The position numbers and the translations under genes are program-made. From Dryococelus australis (taxonomy: Eukaryota; Arthropoda; Insecta; Phasmatodea; Phasmatidae), in assembly GCA_029891345.1 (NCBI GenBank), contig CM056997.1:219250712-219314711 (forward strand): a stretch of DNA of 64,000 bases, in the 5' to 3' direction. The notes beneath the pieces were generated by a model, which saw only the letters and a list, made by a program, of their open reading frames with translations, searched no databases and had not been told where the DNA came from. Of this stretch, positions 23,110-35,779 are shown piece by piece. The stretch's first letter is position 1. The number at the start of each line of letters is the position of its first letter.

Positions 23110-25097
23110 CGTGCTTGTGTTTTCTTGCGTTGAATATCAAGCAATACTAATGTTAATGGTAATGTATGGTGACCATTCATATGCAAAAGACTGGACACCG
23201 AAATAAAAATGGTTGCGACGTTAGCTTCGGAAGAACGATTAATTGGCGGATGTCCCAACCAGGAAACAAGCCGACACAGTGTTAAGTAAAGCACGAGTGA
23301 GGCGCCAGATGACACTGGTGAAAATATAAGACACATAAGTGTCAATTGACACTTAACACGACTGCAATATCCATGTATAGAAAAGTTTAACACTTCTTAA
23401 CTGTATCAGTATTAGTCTAAATACCGAGAGCAATAAGCAAGTAGTTCAGAGGCTGTAATAAGGTTACTTGATTAGTGTAACAGGCTTACAACAATATCTT
23501 TGACAGTTACTTTTTCACACATCACCACGCAATAGAAGAAAAAATAAATCAAACTAACAACTGATTTGATTTGGATCGTTAAAATTATTTTTCATATCAC
23601 ATACCAAAACCTCACCACTTTGATATACTGAGACGCATCGGATTAAACCCGAAACTTATATCTCTGAAAACACAATTTTTTTATTGAAAGATAACAGTTT
23701 AAGTGTGAACCCTCTATTGTATTATAATACACTATTTGTCAGTCATATATTAAAAATCCAAAATATTTCACAGGAGTAATACAGAAATATTGATTCACTT
23801 TTACGGCACAGGCATGAAAATGGGATTATAAAGGAACTAAGCACTACACAGAGACGTTTAATTTTAAAATGTCAAAACTAAAAATAATATCATACCAGGA
23901 TATTTAATTGTGTGAAGCCACGGGTTCCTTATACCACTAACTGTTGGCACTTTCCAATGATAAAGTCAGAAAATGTAACCAAAAATTAAGTTACTTACAA
24001 ACGTAAAAAAAAAAAAAAAATTATTGGCAAATTATTTTAACATACTCCAAAATTTTCTCTATATGAAGCACCACAATATAAATCAATGATGCAGTTAACA
24101 AGTAAAACAATATTGCCTTGACGTTAGAGATCTTGTAGGGTGACAGTATGCCCGCTCTTTTCAAGGATTTGTTTCCATACTTGCACAATCATGTGGAAAC
24201 AAACGAACTCATAATGATGATCCAAAAATTATTGTACTGTGGAATAGGAACAACATAAGCTAGCAGAAGAATCAAGAAAAAGTAGTCATCCAATACTTCG
24301 TTTGGAATTTACGCAAACTAATATGAATCAATTACGATATATGAAGGATTTGCGTGTTTCTACATCTAATTACGCAAATCTAAAGTATTTTAGAAAAGAA
24401 AAAAATAACATCACAAAGAACAGTCAATAAAAAATTTAAAGTTTTTTATAATATTCAGTAGCTAAAATTGGCATCCCTGCCTTCTGCTTATCGTTTGAAA
24501 ATGTCATAACGTTTTTAATTCCAAAGTCCGGTTTAAGGAATTAATTTCCACGAATGAGTGCAACCTGTGTAATGTACTTTCAAACATATTAGATGACATA
24601 AATTCAAAATTATAACAGATAATTTGCATTTTTGTATTAAACCCCCTCTTACATGTAAATATAAGTACGATTACTCATTATATCTGAAATTATCATTAGG
24701 GAGTCAGTTTTTAACAATGGAGCAAATAAGTAGATTTAAAAAAAATAATTATTCAGAATTTACTGAAGAAATAATGTAGTTAGAAATTTTACCATTAGAG
24801 ACGGCAAAAAGTTCAAATTCAATTTGCTTACGACCTCACGCGGAAGAGTTTGTAACCATTTGCGGCAACAGCAGAAAGCCCGTTTGAAAACACCTCTACG
24901 ACCTCTAGTATTCACTTTTATAACTATAATACTTGAGAATGCTATCTGCCAGAAGTAAGAAACTTTAATACTTCAGAATTTTCATGAGTCGAAATGTCCT
25001 TTTTGTTGAATGAATATGTTTCATCTATGATTTAACACGCATTATTATAGAGTTTATTAGTTGCGTTTTATGACGAATCTTATAATCAAGAAGAAAC
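23110..25097. other. AT-rich non-coding DNA
   Basis: No gene or structured repeat. Minus frame 22995-23393 partly overlaps the direct repeat above and shows no domain. There is an A-run near 24006-24020. Confidence 0.5.
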
Positions 25098-25262
25098 ATA
25101 GTTAGGCAAAACGCCGTTAGGTATAACACCGTTAGACAAAACGCCGTTAGGCAATATGTCATTAGGCAAAAGTCTTTAGTTGAAATGCAGTTTTCATATT
25201 TTAGGCAGAACGCCATTAGACAAAATGCCGTTAGGCAAAACTTCATTAGGAAAAAACGCGTG
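25098..25262 (+). repeat. About 15-bp minisatellite, GTTAGGCAAAACGCC-like
   Basis: Roughly nine to ten variants of GTTAGGCAAAACGCC occur, in two blocks separated by a short unrelated piece near 25170-25205. Point changes are common. The minus frame 25025-25369 (repeated FCLTAFCL) follows from the 15-bp period. Confidence 0.75.
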
Positions 25263-25344
25263 GCACCCAGGATAATTGTGTTATGGACTGGCCTTGAATG
25301 TATGGTTGGTTGATCTGTCAATGTAACATAATCGACTAATATCA

Positions 25345-25490
25345 GCCACCATGTTATAATGTCACCCAACTGCCATGTTGAACCCAGGTGACATTGGCAT
25401 TTGACCTTGACCTGATGACCTTTAATACTGAACTCCCAAAAAATTCAAATGCTTTTATAAGATTACAAAAAATTGTAAAAAATGATTTAA
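25345..25490 (+). repeat. CCTTGACC-family dispersed repeat, second locus
   Basis: The sequence matches the order of words at 3070-3210: AATGTCACC, CCATGTTG, GGTGACATTGGCATTTGACC, TTGACC, then an AT-rich AAAAATTC part. It shows that the family at 3-4.8 kb is dispersed. Confidence 0.6.
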
Positions 25491-25499
25491 AGACTGGTT

Positions 25500-25990
25500 T
25501 TCTCTCAATCATTCGATCAATCATAGGTCATTTAGGAGTCAGTTAGTAGTAATTTAGGAGTCATTTAGGAGTTATTAGGAGTCATTAGGAGACATTTAGG
25601 AGTCCATCAGCAGGATGAAGAGGAGATTGAGTCGATTAAGGGATATTGTGGGGTAATTAGGAGTTATTAGGGGTCATTATGGGCCATAACGAGTAATTTA
25701 AAACTCATTCAACGCTCGCTTTGGGGTCAGTAGGGGTCATTATCGCTCATTTAGTGATTATGAGGAGTCATTTAGTGGGGCGATTGTTAAGCATGGGGAG
25801 CGATTATGGTGCGTGCTGATTGTGGGGCACGTCATGCTTATTGTGGTGCATTTGGTGCTGATTGTGGTTCATGTGGTGCTGATTGATGGCGCAGGTGGTG
25901 CTGATTGTAGTGCATGTGGTGCTGATTGACATGTGGATTGGTGAAGATTGATGAGGATTGGTGTGTGGATTGGTGAAGATTGCTAAGAAA
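25500..25990 (+). repeat. Two short-period degenerate minisatellites
   Basis: From 25500 to about 25780 the words GGAGTCATTTA and GGAGTCATTAG recur at about 12-14 bp. From about 25795 to 25930 a unit of about 20 bp around GGTGCTGATTGTGGTGCAT recurs, then passes into GATTGGTGAAGATTGATGAG. Both are diverged. Minus frame 25838-26119 is a by-product. Confidence 0.7.
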
Positions 25991-26857
25991 ATATTCGTGT
26001 GAATAAATTGCAGTTAGCGACATCATGTAATAATTAAACTTTAAGAGAGGAACCTTGAAATTAAGCTGAAAGAACTTTTTGAATTCTTCAGCTCTACTGT
26101 ACTTAAAATTTGATTTCAATTAAAAAAAAAAGAATTAAAATTACATACATTTTAAAATCGAATAATAAATATAAAATTTTTATTTGATATACTACGCCCT
26201 TAAAATATAACATCGTTACCAGAAACAAATGCAGGGAGAAATAATAACCTCAGCCGTTATACAAGTATGTGGGTAAATTTTTGAGTGATTTTGCAGTAAG
26301 ATATTATTATATATTTTAAAAATAAAAGTGCAATAATTTTTATTTCATATTAACTCTGTATGATAATCAGTTTATTGCAAACTCGTTTCGTTAAAAATAT
26401 GACTATAAAGCAAATACATAGGCTAATCACTGTGTTTATAAAATGCTTCAACAAACATCCCCGGAGCTAGAAATGATATTTGTAAACTCAAATTATATTC
26501 GCCTAAATTAATGCTTGTTCATATTCGCATGCTTACGAGCCAAAATGCGAATAAATGTTGGCTACAAAATTATAAAAAAAAATTTTTTTTTTAACATTTA
26601 ATGTGAACATAGGCATACATATTAATATAACATCAGTTTTTAAAAAGATTTAAAAATTATAATAGAAAAGGATTAATTTAAACTGAGAAAAACTCTCTCT
26701 AATAAATGTGGTCATGTGCTAAATATGCACTGATTATAAAAAATGTATTTTTAAAACAAAATATTTAATACATTAATATATTTGTATAGGGAAATGACTG
26801 CCTCTTCGTTTATTGGTTATTCTACAAGCTTGGAGGACTCTTCACTATCATTAGATA
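25991..26857. other. AT-rich non-coding DNA
   Basis: Nothing recognised. Confidence 0.5.
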
Positions 26858-26922
26858 TGTAGTACAGTAATCAGCATGCCCGATTTCTATGTGAGAGTTC
26901 GTGGGTTCGAATCCCTGTCCTT
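26858..26922 (+). repeat. tRNA-derived SINE head
   Basis: An A-box-like segment (AGTACAGTAATCAGCATGCC) is followed by an anticodon-arm-like stretch and a perfect B box (GGTTCGAATCC at 26904-26914) with normal tRNA spacing. No acceptor stem forms, so it is a tRNA-like RNA polymerase III promoter of a SINE, not a tRNA gene. The downstream body grades into AT-rich sequence. Confidence 0.65.
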
Positions 26923-27912
26923 CAGTGGTATTTTCTTAGTGCTCCCATATATCACGGGAAAGTGAAAAATACACAATTAAAATTTTTAAAACCAATTTTG
27001 TATTTAAAATACATTTTTTTATTTATTTCACTGCATTTTTTTTTTTTAAGATTTTTGCATTTTTCTACTGCTAAATAACATTTATTTAAATTAATAAATT
27101 CTCATTGTTTATAAATTATATATCTGATCAAGTGACGACTGATTTGACAAGGCTGCACAGCAGCTTATGTGCGACCACTGTCAGTTCGCGTACACTTGTC
27201 TCGAGGTCATTTACATTGGGCCTCTCTTTCCCCGTGGTGCTCTACTAGAGACTTCACCTGCTTGCTATGACAAATGCATCTTTCTCGCTCACCTGTCGGT
27301 GCGTGTGTCGTTACAAGGCTAGATGGCTATTATATGCTTTAAGTTTATTTTTTGTACAAATCAAAACCAAATTGAATAAAGTAAATATAAAACAAATATA
27401 TACCAATAAAATTGACTAAAAAAAAATAAAGTAACAAAATTCCAATATTTTTACAATGTCCTACCTGGAATCCATTATTGCATTAAGAGTTTAAAGTGTG
27501 GTTGCAGGGAGTCTGGCCTACCGTATGTCTGATTTCGTTAAATATTATTTACATAGGAAGAATTCGAAGTTTTCGTATACCTTCTCGTATATAGAAAATT
27601 GCATTTTTTAATTCGTAAATAAATATACACACTGGCGATTCACGCACTCTAGCAGGTATCGTACGAGTATGGTGTTTCTATGCAAATGCAGGTTTTTTTA
27701 AAAGAAAATTAATAAAAAATTCCAGGCGTTGAGAAACATTTATTTAAGTTTTTACATATTTTCATATTTTTCTGGGTTGCAGGATTTTTTGAGAAGGATC
27801 AATGTGCCCCGAACTAGCAGACCGAATGTATTTAATTTTTAATAAAATATTTTTTTATTTAATCTAATTATTCCTTCTTTTAAACCCTTGTCCCAACATA
27901 TGTCACAATATC
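26923..27912. other. AT-rich non-coding DNA
   Basis: No gene recognised. Positions 27130-27310 are GC-richer without a clear frame. Confidence 0.5.
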
Positions 27913-27913
27913 C

Positions 27914-27972
27914 GTGTAGCCTAAGGCGCCTGCATGCTAACCAAAGTTGTGACAGTTCGATCTCGCCCTCCT
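27914..27972 (+). repeat. tRNA-like SINE head (degenerate)
   Basis: An A-box-like TAGCCTAAGGCGCCTGCATGC lies at normal distance upstream of a B-box-like AGTTCGATCTC. There is no acceptor stem. It resembles the element at 26858 in layout, not in sequence. Confidence 0.45.
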
Positions 27973-27974
27973 TC

Positions 27975-30445
27975 AGACGACATTTTGAGCTCCGGGATAA
28001 CAGCGCTACTAGCAGTCAACTCTAGAACAAACATGGATGCCGAGCGAGAGCGACACCAGTGCCCCCTAGCAGGCGATGAAGTAACTATGTGGATGGTGGG
28101 CGAAGAAGGCGACAAGAGAGAAGGGAAAGAGATGGAATGAGAGAGAGAGACAACATGGAATGATAGACAGCCAATGTGGAATGAGAGAGCATATTGAAAT
28201 AAAGGGGATCGGGAACACTCAGATAAAACTTGTATGATGGTTGGGGACCCGGGCAGAATAGCTCATCCACACATGTAATGCAAGAGCGTGAAGAGGGCAC
28301 ATTCGGTACGAAGGAATGAGAAAATAAAGGAGATCTGGAGGACACCAAGAAAACCACCACACAGAGAACGATTGAGCATGAAAAACAACACCGAATGATA
28401 AAACATGAAAAAACAACACAGAATGATAGCCTACAAGTATGAAGCGAGCCCCACAAATCTTATCAATTGGTCGAAATGGGATTTTGGTTCTCGCTATTGT
28501 AATATTAGCAAATAACTTTTTTTAAGGGAAAAATTGGAAATTTTTAGGGAAATTTTAAAGGAAAAAGGGAAAATTTTGAGTGCTTTTGAGTGAAAAATGG
28601 ATGGTTTTGAGGGAAAAAAGAAAAAAAAAGGGGAAATTCCAATATGGTGGATGAGCCATAATTACCTAATACCCTTTCGTGATTAAAATGTATAACTATT
28701 AATGCGAAAGCGAAAGTGAAGGTATAGGCAGACGCCTTTGGTTGAGCAGAAAATGTTTCTTAACTGTATTAAATGAAGCATATAAAAGAGAAACTGTGAA
28801 ATAGGAAAAAAAGCGCCAAATACTGATGACGTTAAATTTGATGGAAGACGAAGAGAACAGCAATCACAGGGCTGCATTGAATGCCACTTTACCAGAATAG
28901 GCATTTAACGTATAATATAACGGAAGTACTTGATATAATGACAAAGAAGGGTAATTAACAAACGTATTTACTTTTGAAATTTGAAGTAATCATGTCTCTC
29001 TTGACTGTTAAAGTAACTCCCGAGATCGGTGACTCACGGTCGACATTATTCGTTATTGAAAGTAAGTCGTATCCATGATGACGTAGGGGACGACTACCAC
29101 ATCGACACAGAAAAAAAACTGCTCTATGCTATTCAAAGTAATAAAACCTCCTTTACCAAGACTGTAGGAAGTGTCGAAATGCCTAGCCAAAAATACCGAA
29201 ACTTGGAGATATGACCTATAAAAAGGTGGTGGCGTGAGGTGCCAACAGGATGATAAAGAAGGCAAAATAATATATATTTTTTTAGAAAAATTTGTATTGT
29301 TTGATTGATAGATGTTTTATTGAAATGGCACAAAGAGACAGCAATGGAATGAAAAAGTAATACAGGAGCAAGTACACAGAATATACGTGCCAGCATGTAG
29401 ATATTGCTCTTCTGTCTATGTGGAGATATTGGAAAAACTCACATAAATGTTACTGAAACAAAGCAAGAATCAAATTGTCTGGCCAGTAGAGGGAACTCTA
29501 AAACTCCAGAATGAAATAATATAGTAATATAAGACGTGAAATGACAGGTTATGAAAGGGCAATAGGAACAACGTGGGTCGGCAGATTGTAGAGTGGGTGA
29601 GTGTTATGCTGAACACGGCAACTGGATATTTCGACCTCCGGTTTTCTGTCGTGTTCTTCATAACTGAAGAATGTGTTGGGACGGGAAGTTACTTCGTCGT
29701 GAGTAACATTGGAAAGACACGGTGAATACACTAGTAAAACTGCTTGTAATTACAGCGACAGTAAAACTCGTGCATTTGTGTTGAGGCGATACCAAGCGCG
29801 GAGTACCTCTTTGTAAATGTCTGTGCTTTTTCTGCCGACATTCACTGTCTCCTTCCTACGTTTGTTAAGAATCTCGCCTGCCTGCATCCTTTTTCTCCTG
29901 TTTTTGGCCGAGGAGCTCGGAAGCTGTAAGGGCTACAATGGCACGCGCTACAAGAGCGCCATCGCCTCTACGCGCAGGGCTCCGAACTGGCGTGCAGTAT
30001 TCTCGTAGTGCTGCGTGTTCCCGTGGTACTTTCAGCGGGATCCTAACATTTTATTGGTGAAAAGTCTGTAGCAAAATTCAATACAGGGTCCTCTCGGAAT
30101 TTGGCTCGTGTCCGGTTAGTATGTTGTTTTTAGATACGGCAGTACGAAATATATATGTATATTAGAAGGCTCGAAAATAATATTTACTGCATGCACAGTA
30201 ACTTTAAAGTAACTTTCCTTCCTCGTCTGGGGTATGATGTATTTTCGTAGGTAACCGTACTTGGAGGCACGTTTAATAGTTTCGTCAAAAAACCAGGATT
30301 TCAAACATTCTCGTGAAGCAGTTCAAGGGCCGGCCAGGGTAACTCTTAACTCTTAACGGTCACGTGATTATAGAGAATGTTCTACTACAAGTAGCCCACA
30401 TCCATGCACTAGAAACGCTGGTTATTGAAGGTGCTGCAAATTAAA
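27975..30445. other. Non-coding DNA with a short piece of the composite-element head
   Basis: Positions 28500-28660 in reverse complement show TTTTTCCCTCAAAA-type runs beside CCATATTGGAA, like the head of the composite element at 62.6 kb, but the match is low-complexity. The rest has many short frames on both strands and no domain. Confidence 0.4.
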
Positions 30446-30447
30446 GC

Positions 30448-30496
30448 CATGTGTATATGTGTGTGTGTGTGTATACATACATATACACACACACAT
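30448..30496. repeat. Palindromic GT/AC microsatellite
   Basis: A TGTGTGTGTGTATACAT half is followed directly by its complement ATGTATACACACAC-like half, so the tract could fold on itself. Confidence 0.8.
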
Positions 30497-30970
30497 TCTG
30501 CTGGTGACTCAACATATCCAAGTTCACACACTGCAGTTCAGAAGCACTGATAGAACAAGAAAGCTGTGTACTTTTACCACGGTATAATGGAACCGGTATG
30601 CAATTATTCCTCCTTATTGGAAATCCTAACTTACCGAGAAAATGCCTTCTTCGAAAATACATCATGCTGCCACCGCAAAACGTCTAATCGACTGGAGTAC
30701 AGTCTGCTTGCTCAGAATTTAAAGAAACTGGAATGTAAATTTGAGTGCAGCTCAAATTCCATTTTTCCCTTTCACACACACACACATTTATTATAGATAT
30801 GATATAGTACGATCAAATATTTTGATTGAAATCTTATATTGATTACGGGTTTTCATTCAGTTGCATCTGTTAGTTCAACTAGATGCTTTTAAAGTTATTT
30901 TAATCTCGTGTGTAACCTCATTTAAGTTAACACTTTCAATATATTCCTAAACACTGATTGCACAAAACCA
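30497..30970. other. Non-coding DNA
   Basis: A short (CA)n tract lies at about 30773-30785. Nothing else was recognised. Confidence 0.5.
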
Positions 30971-31810
30971 TTAAGAATTAGTATAATTGTTGTGGGTATG
31001 CATTGTGTCATTAAGAATTAGTATAATTGTTGTGGGTATGCATTGTGTCGTTAAGAATTAGTATAATTGTTGTGGGTATGCATTGTGTCGTTAAGAATTA
31101 GTATAATTGTTGTGGGTATGCATTGTGTCATTAAGAATTAGTATAATTGTTGTGGGTATGCATTGTGTCATTAAGAATTAGTATAATTGTTGTGGGTATG
31201 CATTGTGTCATTAAGAATTAGTATAATTGTTGTGGGTATGCATTGTGTCATTAAGAATTAGTATAATTGTTGTGGGTATGCATTGTGTCGTTAAGAATTA
31301 GTATAATTGTTGTGGGTATGCATTGTGTCGTTAAGAATTAGTATAATTGTTGTGGGTATGCATTGTGTCGTTAAGAATTAGTATAATTGTTGTGGGTATG
31401 CATTGTGTCGTTAAGAATTAGTATAATTGTTGTGGGTATGCATTGTGTCGTTAAGAATTAGTATAATTGTTGTGGGTATGCATTGTGTCGTTAAGAATTA
31501 GTATAATTGTTGTGGGTATGCATTGTGTCGTTAAGAATTAGTATAATTGTTGTGGGTATGCATTGTGTCGTTAAGAATTAGTATAATTGTTGTGGGTATG
31601 CATTGTGTCGTTAAGAATTAGTATAATTGTTGTGGGTATGCATTGTGTCGTTAAGAATTAGTATAATTGTTGTGGGTATGCATTGTGTCATTAAGAATTA
31701 GTATAATTGTTGTGGGTATGCATTGTGTCATTAAGAATTAGTATAATTGTTGTGGGTATGCATTGTGTCATTAAGAATTAGTATAATTGTTGTGGGTATG
31801 CATTGTGTCG
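30971..31810 (+). repeat. 40-bp satellite, 21 near-identical copies
   Basis: The unit TTAAGAATTAGTATAATTGT plus TGTGGGTATGCATTGTGTC and a last base of A or G repeats exactly every 40 bp for 840 bp. By eye the last base is the only variable position. In order the 21 units end A G G A A A A, ten G, A A A G. That base decides whether the unit has its only CpG. The homogeneity implies recent expansion or conversion. The array has no coding capacity. Confidence 0.98.
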
Positions 31811-32735
31811 TTATGTCCAGAACGGTTTCTTTAACTACTAATGTTTTAGTTTTAAAAAATTGACTTCTCACTATTAGTAAAAAATGCTTCAAATCCCCGT
31901 CCAGTTCCGGATTTGCGTAACGCTGTCTTTATACATTAAAAAATAAACACACTTTCGTGTCTGTAAAGGGGAGCTTTTATAACAGTGCGCGAAGCTTTCC
32001 AATTATAAGGAAAATTATATTTGCATAACATTCAGTAAACTTAGCTGTCGAAATAATTGAGCGTTTTTACATAGATAAGCGGATGATAACATAACCAACT
32101 ATTTAAACATGCATAAGTAACATGATAAACTAATAACCGTTTAAGACATAAAACATGAAACTATGAAATGACAGAATTTTTAAATTGCTGAGTAATCTGT
32201 CGTCTGTACCTGCATAGTATTTTATTTTGCTACATAACAGTTACCAGCCCCAGTGGAAAATCAATGTGTACTGTACATAACAATGCCACAACGGCAGTAT
32301 TTTTTTAGTTATGTTTCTTTTCTGATTATAATTATTTTGTAACATAAATATATTGTTAATTTATCTAGACAAGCATTATGTGTAATTTAGCTTAGAAAAA
32401 AAAATATATATAAAGAGACCCCACAATTTACATTTAAACGAATGTATACGGTGTTTTACATATTTTACTCATGCGTCCGCCGACTTTTTATGTCGTGAAT
32501 ATAGAATAAATTAATCCAAAGAAAGCATTGCGTCATTAAAGTTGGATACTGGAATTCGGTTCGTAAATATTGAGGAACGGCAATCTGAAGAGGCCGTTTC
32601 CAGTCATGTTTGATGGAATTAAAATAATATTATCAATCTGCGTGATGTCTTGAAAGTACCATTCACGACTAGTCTGAAGTGAGTTTTCTTTTAATATTTA
32701 CTGGTATCGTAAAAAAAAAAAAAAAAATACTTCAA
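31811..32735. other. AT-rich non-coding DNA
   Basis: Nothing recognised apart from an A-run at about 32710-32726. Confidence 0.5.
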
Positions 32736-33010
32736 ACACGCAGCAACGCAGTTGAAGAGCCAGGTATGTGGGCTCTTTAGAGATGTATCCACGTCGACGA
32801 CAGTTTGAGAGGGTGGAGAGTCGCTTGCGGTGGACATGGGCACATCCATCCTCACGGTGAGGTGATGTTTCACCTGGCGGCCGGTAGGAGCGCGGCAGTC
32901 ACGCCTCCGCGCGCTCCCGCAACGTTTAACAAGTCGCGGCTCGCTGGCTCCTCGAATACAAATCACGCTTTAAAAAAAAATACGCGCGGAAATGACGGAA
33001 TAGGGGTGGC
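32736..33010. promoter_or_regulatory. CpG-rich patch, possible promoter or unmethylated island
   Basis: CpG is far denser here than in the flanks, especially at 32870-32960. An inverted repeat, GGAGCGCG and CGCGCTCC, with a loop of about 15 bases lies near 32886-32917. Frames are open on both strands but show no domain. There is no TATA box or initiator that I would defend, and no gene to serve, so a regulatory role is only a possibility. Confidence 0.25.
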
Positions 33011-33642
33011 AAGATTGTTGTGAGGGGAGGGGGTGTTAGGGAGGTATGCAGATGAGAAATTAACACACCTCCTCGCGCTAGCGTGTACCTGTGTGTGCAT
33101 GTACACGAAGGCCATTGCGCACGATATACCTGCCTGCAGCTTAATCACCACCCGAACTCCACAACACCGGAAATAATTCCGCCGAACAAAAAACTCCCTC
33201 ATCAAGCATTCTCAAAACATTTCCTTATTACACACAGCTCCCTATTTCTTTGTCTCCCTGAGCCCATCTCTCTCGCACCCACTAGCAATTTCCATACTAA
33301 ATGTTAACAAGAGAAAAATATTCCGGTATTCATTATGCCGAGGGTAAATTTTGCTGATTGTTTCACCGCTAACAGGATGGATACAAAAATATAAATGCTC
33401 TACGGGGTCTTCCTACCCCTATTCGGAAAAAATCCAAAATAGAGTTCTGAATATTAAAGAGTTTTGTATAAAAACGAGATGCATTAATAGTGACACGCTC
33501 GGAACGAAGGAAAGTTAAAAATTTTCAATGCATCCCTTAAAAGCATTTTTTTGCAAGAGAAGGTATACACGACACTCCTAGTGAACTTACATAGCGCAAT
33601 TCGGCGTTAAAACACGCTACGCAAAACTAATTCACAGGTTAA
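33011..33642. other. Non-coding DNA
   Basis: No gene recognised; the frames on both strands overlap each other and carry no motifs. Confidence 0.5.
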
Positions 33643-33643
33643 C

Positions 33644-33702
<59 letters not shown>
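33643..33702. repeat. Compound microsatellite (AT)n(TG)21
   Basis: About 18 bases of AT repeat run directly into 42 bases of TG repeat (33661-33702). A further short TA tract lies at about 33952-33970. Confidence 0.95.
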
Positions 33703-33703
<1 letters not shown>

Positions 33704-34223
33704 CTTGACTTATTCTACCCCAAACTTCCAGCGAATACTCGTGTCGAGTCTAAATGCGTTTTGTGGCTTTCACATCGACATAATACATCTGGTTTCTGAA
33801 CAGTTGAGTACTTTTGAATGTCTCACTTGTTTTCTTTAATATTTCCATTGTGACTGTTCCTTCTCGTACGGAGACAACAATTATCCTGCACCTGATAACT
33901 AGAAGGCGTTTTCACGTGTTGGTCTCTGGAACATGCGAAATGGTCCATATGTATATATATATATATATACACTAGTTTTTATACTCTAATGTTAATATAA
34001 AAGGTAACGAGAAGTTACCGCTGTAAGTAATGAACCTACTATCCTATATGTGAACGCAAATAATTTTGGTTGAGGTTCTTAAAAGGCTATATTATGTGTG
34101 GATCGACCTGTTGTTGGCAGCGATATCATGGGAAGTGAAACCAAATACAAATGCATGACTTGTGAGACAGTTACGAATACAGACGTGTCTTATTCGAGAT
34201 CTTAACACAGAAAACCTCGTATA
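33703..34223. other. Non-coding DNA
   Basis: Nothing recognised beyond the short TA tract noted above. Confidence 0.5.
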
Positions 34224-34517
34224 GGCTGTTCACAGTAAACTGAGCACTTTTGAAAGCCGTACTTAAATTCTTCTTACATTCGCACTGTGTACCTTTCCAC
34301 CAATGAGAATGTGAAATTATTAGAAAAGTAAATGTTTTACAAATGTGCTGATTCTTACACTTACATGAGTTAAAAAATCAGAACACAGAATAAATAACTT
34401 CAAGTATTCACAAATGTTTACCGAAAACTTTTGATTATCGTTACGATATGGAACTACTTTACTTCCGTCGTTACCAACTTCACTGGGCAGATACAACTTA
34501 GTTTACTGTGAACAGAC
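34224..34517 (-). mobile_element. MITE family copy 3 (inverted, shortened)
   Basis: The termini GGCTGTTCACAGTAAACT and, in reverse complement, GTCTGTTCACAGTAAACT match at 17 of 18 positions. The element is flanked by TA on both sides. In reverse complement its interior carries AGTGAAGTTGGTAACGACGGA, as in copy 1, so it lies in the opposite orientation. It is about 120 bp shorter. Confidence 0.85.
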
Positions 34518-35779
34518 TATGCCTAAGATGACGTACAACCAACTGCGTTACGGAGGTAGGATTCGTAGCATCAACCTCGGTTTTAATCATTCTAAAGTTT
34601 TGGTAGACTGGGATACCTAACTTAACATCAACAGGAAAATCATTTTGAAAACAAGTGTATGAGTGACTTAAATCATTTAAGTGTACATAGCTCACTGTAG
34701 AACTAATTGTGTGCAGAATTTTATGGAAACAATTTGACTGGTTTTCGAGATATGGCATAAAAAGTTTTGGTATCTCATCAGGCGGTACAGTACAAAATTG
34801 CCCGAAAATCGGTTCTGTAGAAACATTTCTAATTCTTCTAATAGATACTGCCAGTGTACAAACTTTAGCCGAATTTTTATCAAATTATTTAATAACTTAA
34901 CTATAACTAATAACTAACTTAACTCTAAATTTATATTGCCACCATTTTGAAAAAAAATATATGACTAGATATTGCTGAAATTTTACATTTTATCATCAGT
35001 CATTCTCTTCCAAAAAGGCGGCCAAAAGAGTGTCTCTATAAATATATTTGATGCTTCCAATTGACACAGCATATAAATTTTAATTATTATTTGTTAAATT
35101 ACTTTTTATTTACAACAAACTCATTTTAATTATTTATGTGGTAATAATGTTATAAATTATGCCAAGCACACAGATTTACAACGTTTAAGTTTACGTTGGC
35201 AATTCTAGCACCACTCGATTGCAATATTTGTCAGGAATCGGTTGATTGCTCCCTGACATATAGCAGAGAAGCTTACGTTTCTCATGTGGCATTTTCTTAA
35301 TTAGTATAGAACAATACGGTTATATATTGACATATTCTATTCAATCAATTAAAACATTTAGATGGTCGATATTTTGAAAATTAATGTTACACCCACATCA
35401 AACATGCCCGTTTACATGGCCGAATCCAGAGCCTCCCGCACCGCAGACCAACAGCGTAACAACCGACTGCATCACGGGATGCCAGCCATATTTTTTTGAT
35501 AAAATGCTAATTACCATTCAGTTTAACTAAAAATATGACACTTTTACCCTAATGGAGGTTTGAAACGCTTGTGATAAATGAAATATTAAGGAGACAACCA
35601 GATACGCCCCCAGATGGACTAAATTTTCTAAAGTACGATTGAAAAAGTGCGAAGAAACTGCGAATAAAATGGAAATAGGGGTGGTGGCATGCTATGACGT
35701 TATTGAAGCTGCATACTCGTCGATCGCCATATTGTGACACCCAAATTGTTGAAAATTTTGTTGCAAGATTTTGTATTTA
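34518..35779. other. AT-rich non-coding DNA
   Basis: Short frames (34498-34758, 34692-34900, 35549-35740) overlap on both strands and show no domain. Confidence 0.5.

Noticed and set aside
26858-26922. Functional tRNA gene
   Set aside because: A and B boxes are present but no acceptor stem pairs; a SINE head fits better.
30971-31810. CRISPR array
   Set aside because: The units are contiguous 40-mers with no variable spacers, in eukaryotic DNA.
32805-33023. 72-residue plus-strand gene in the CpG-rich patch
   Set aside because: An overlapping minus frame is equally open, and neither shows a motif.
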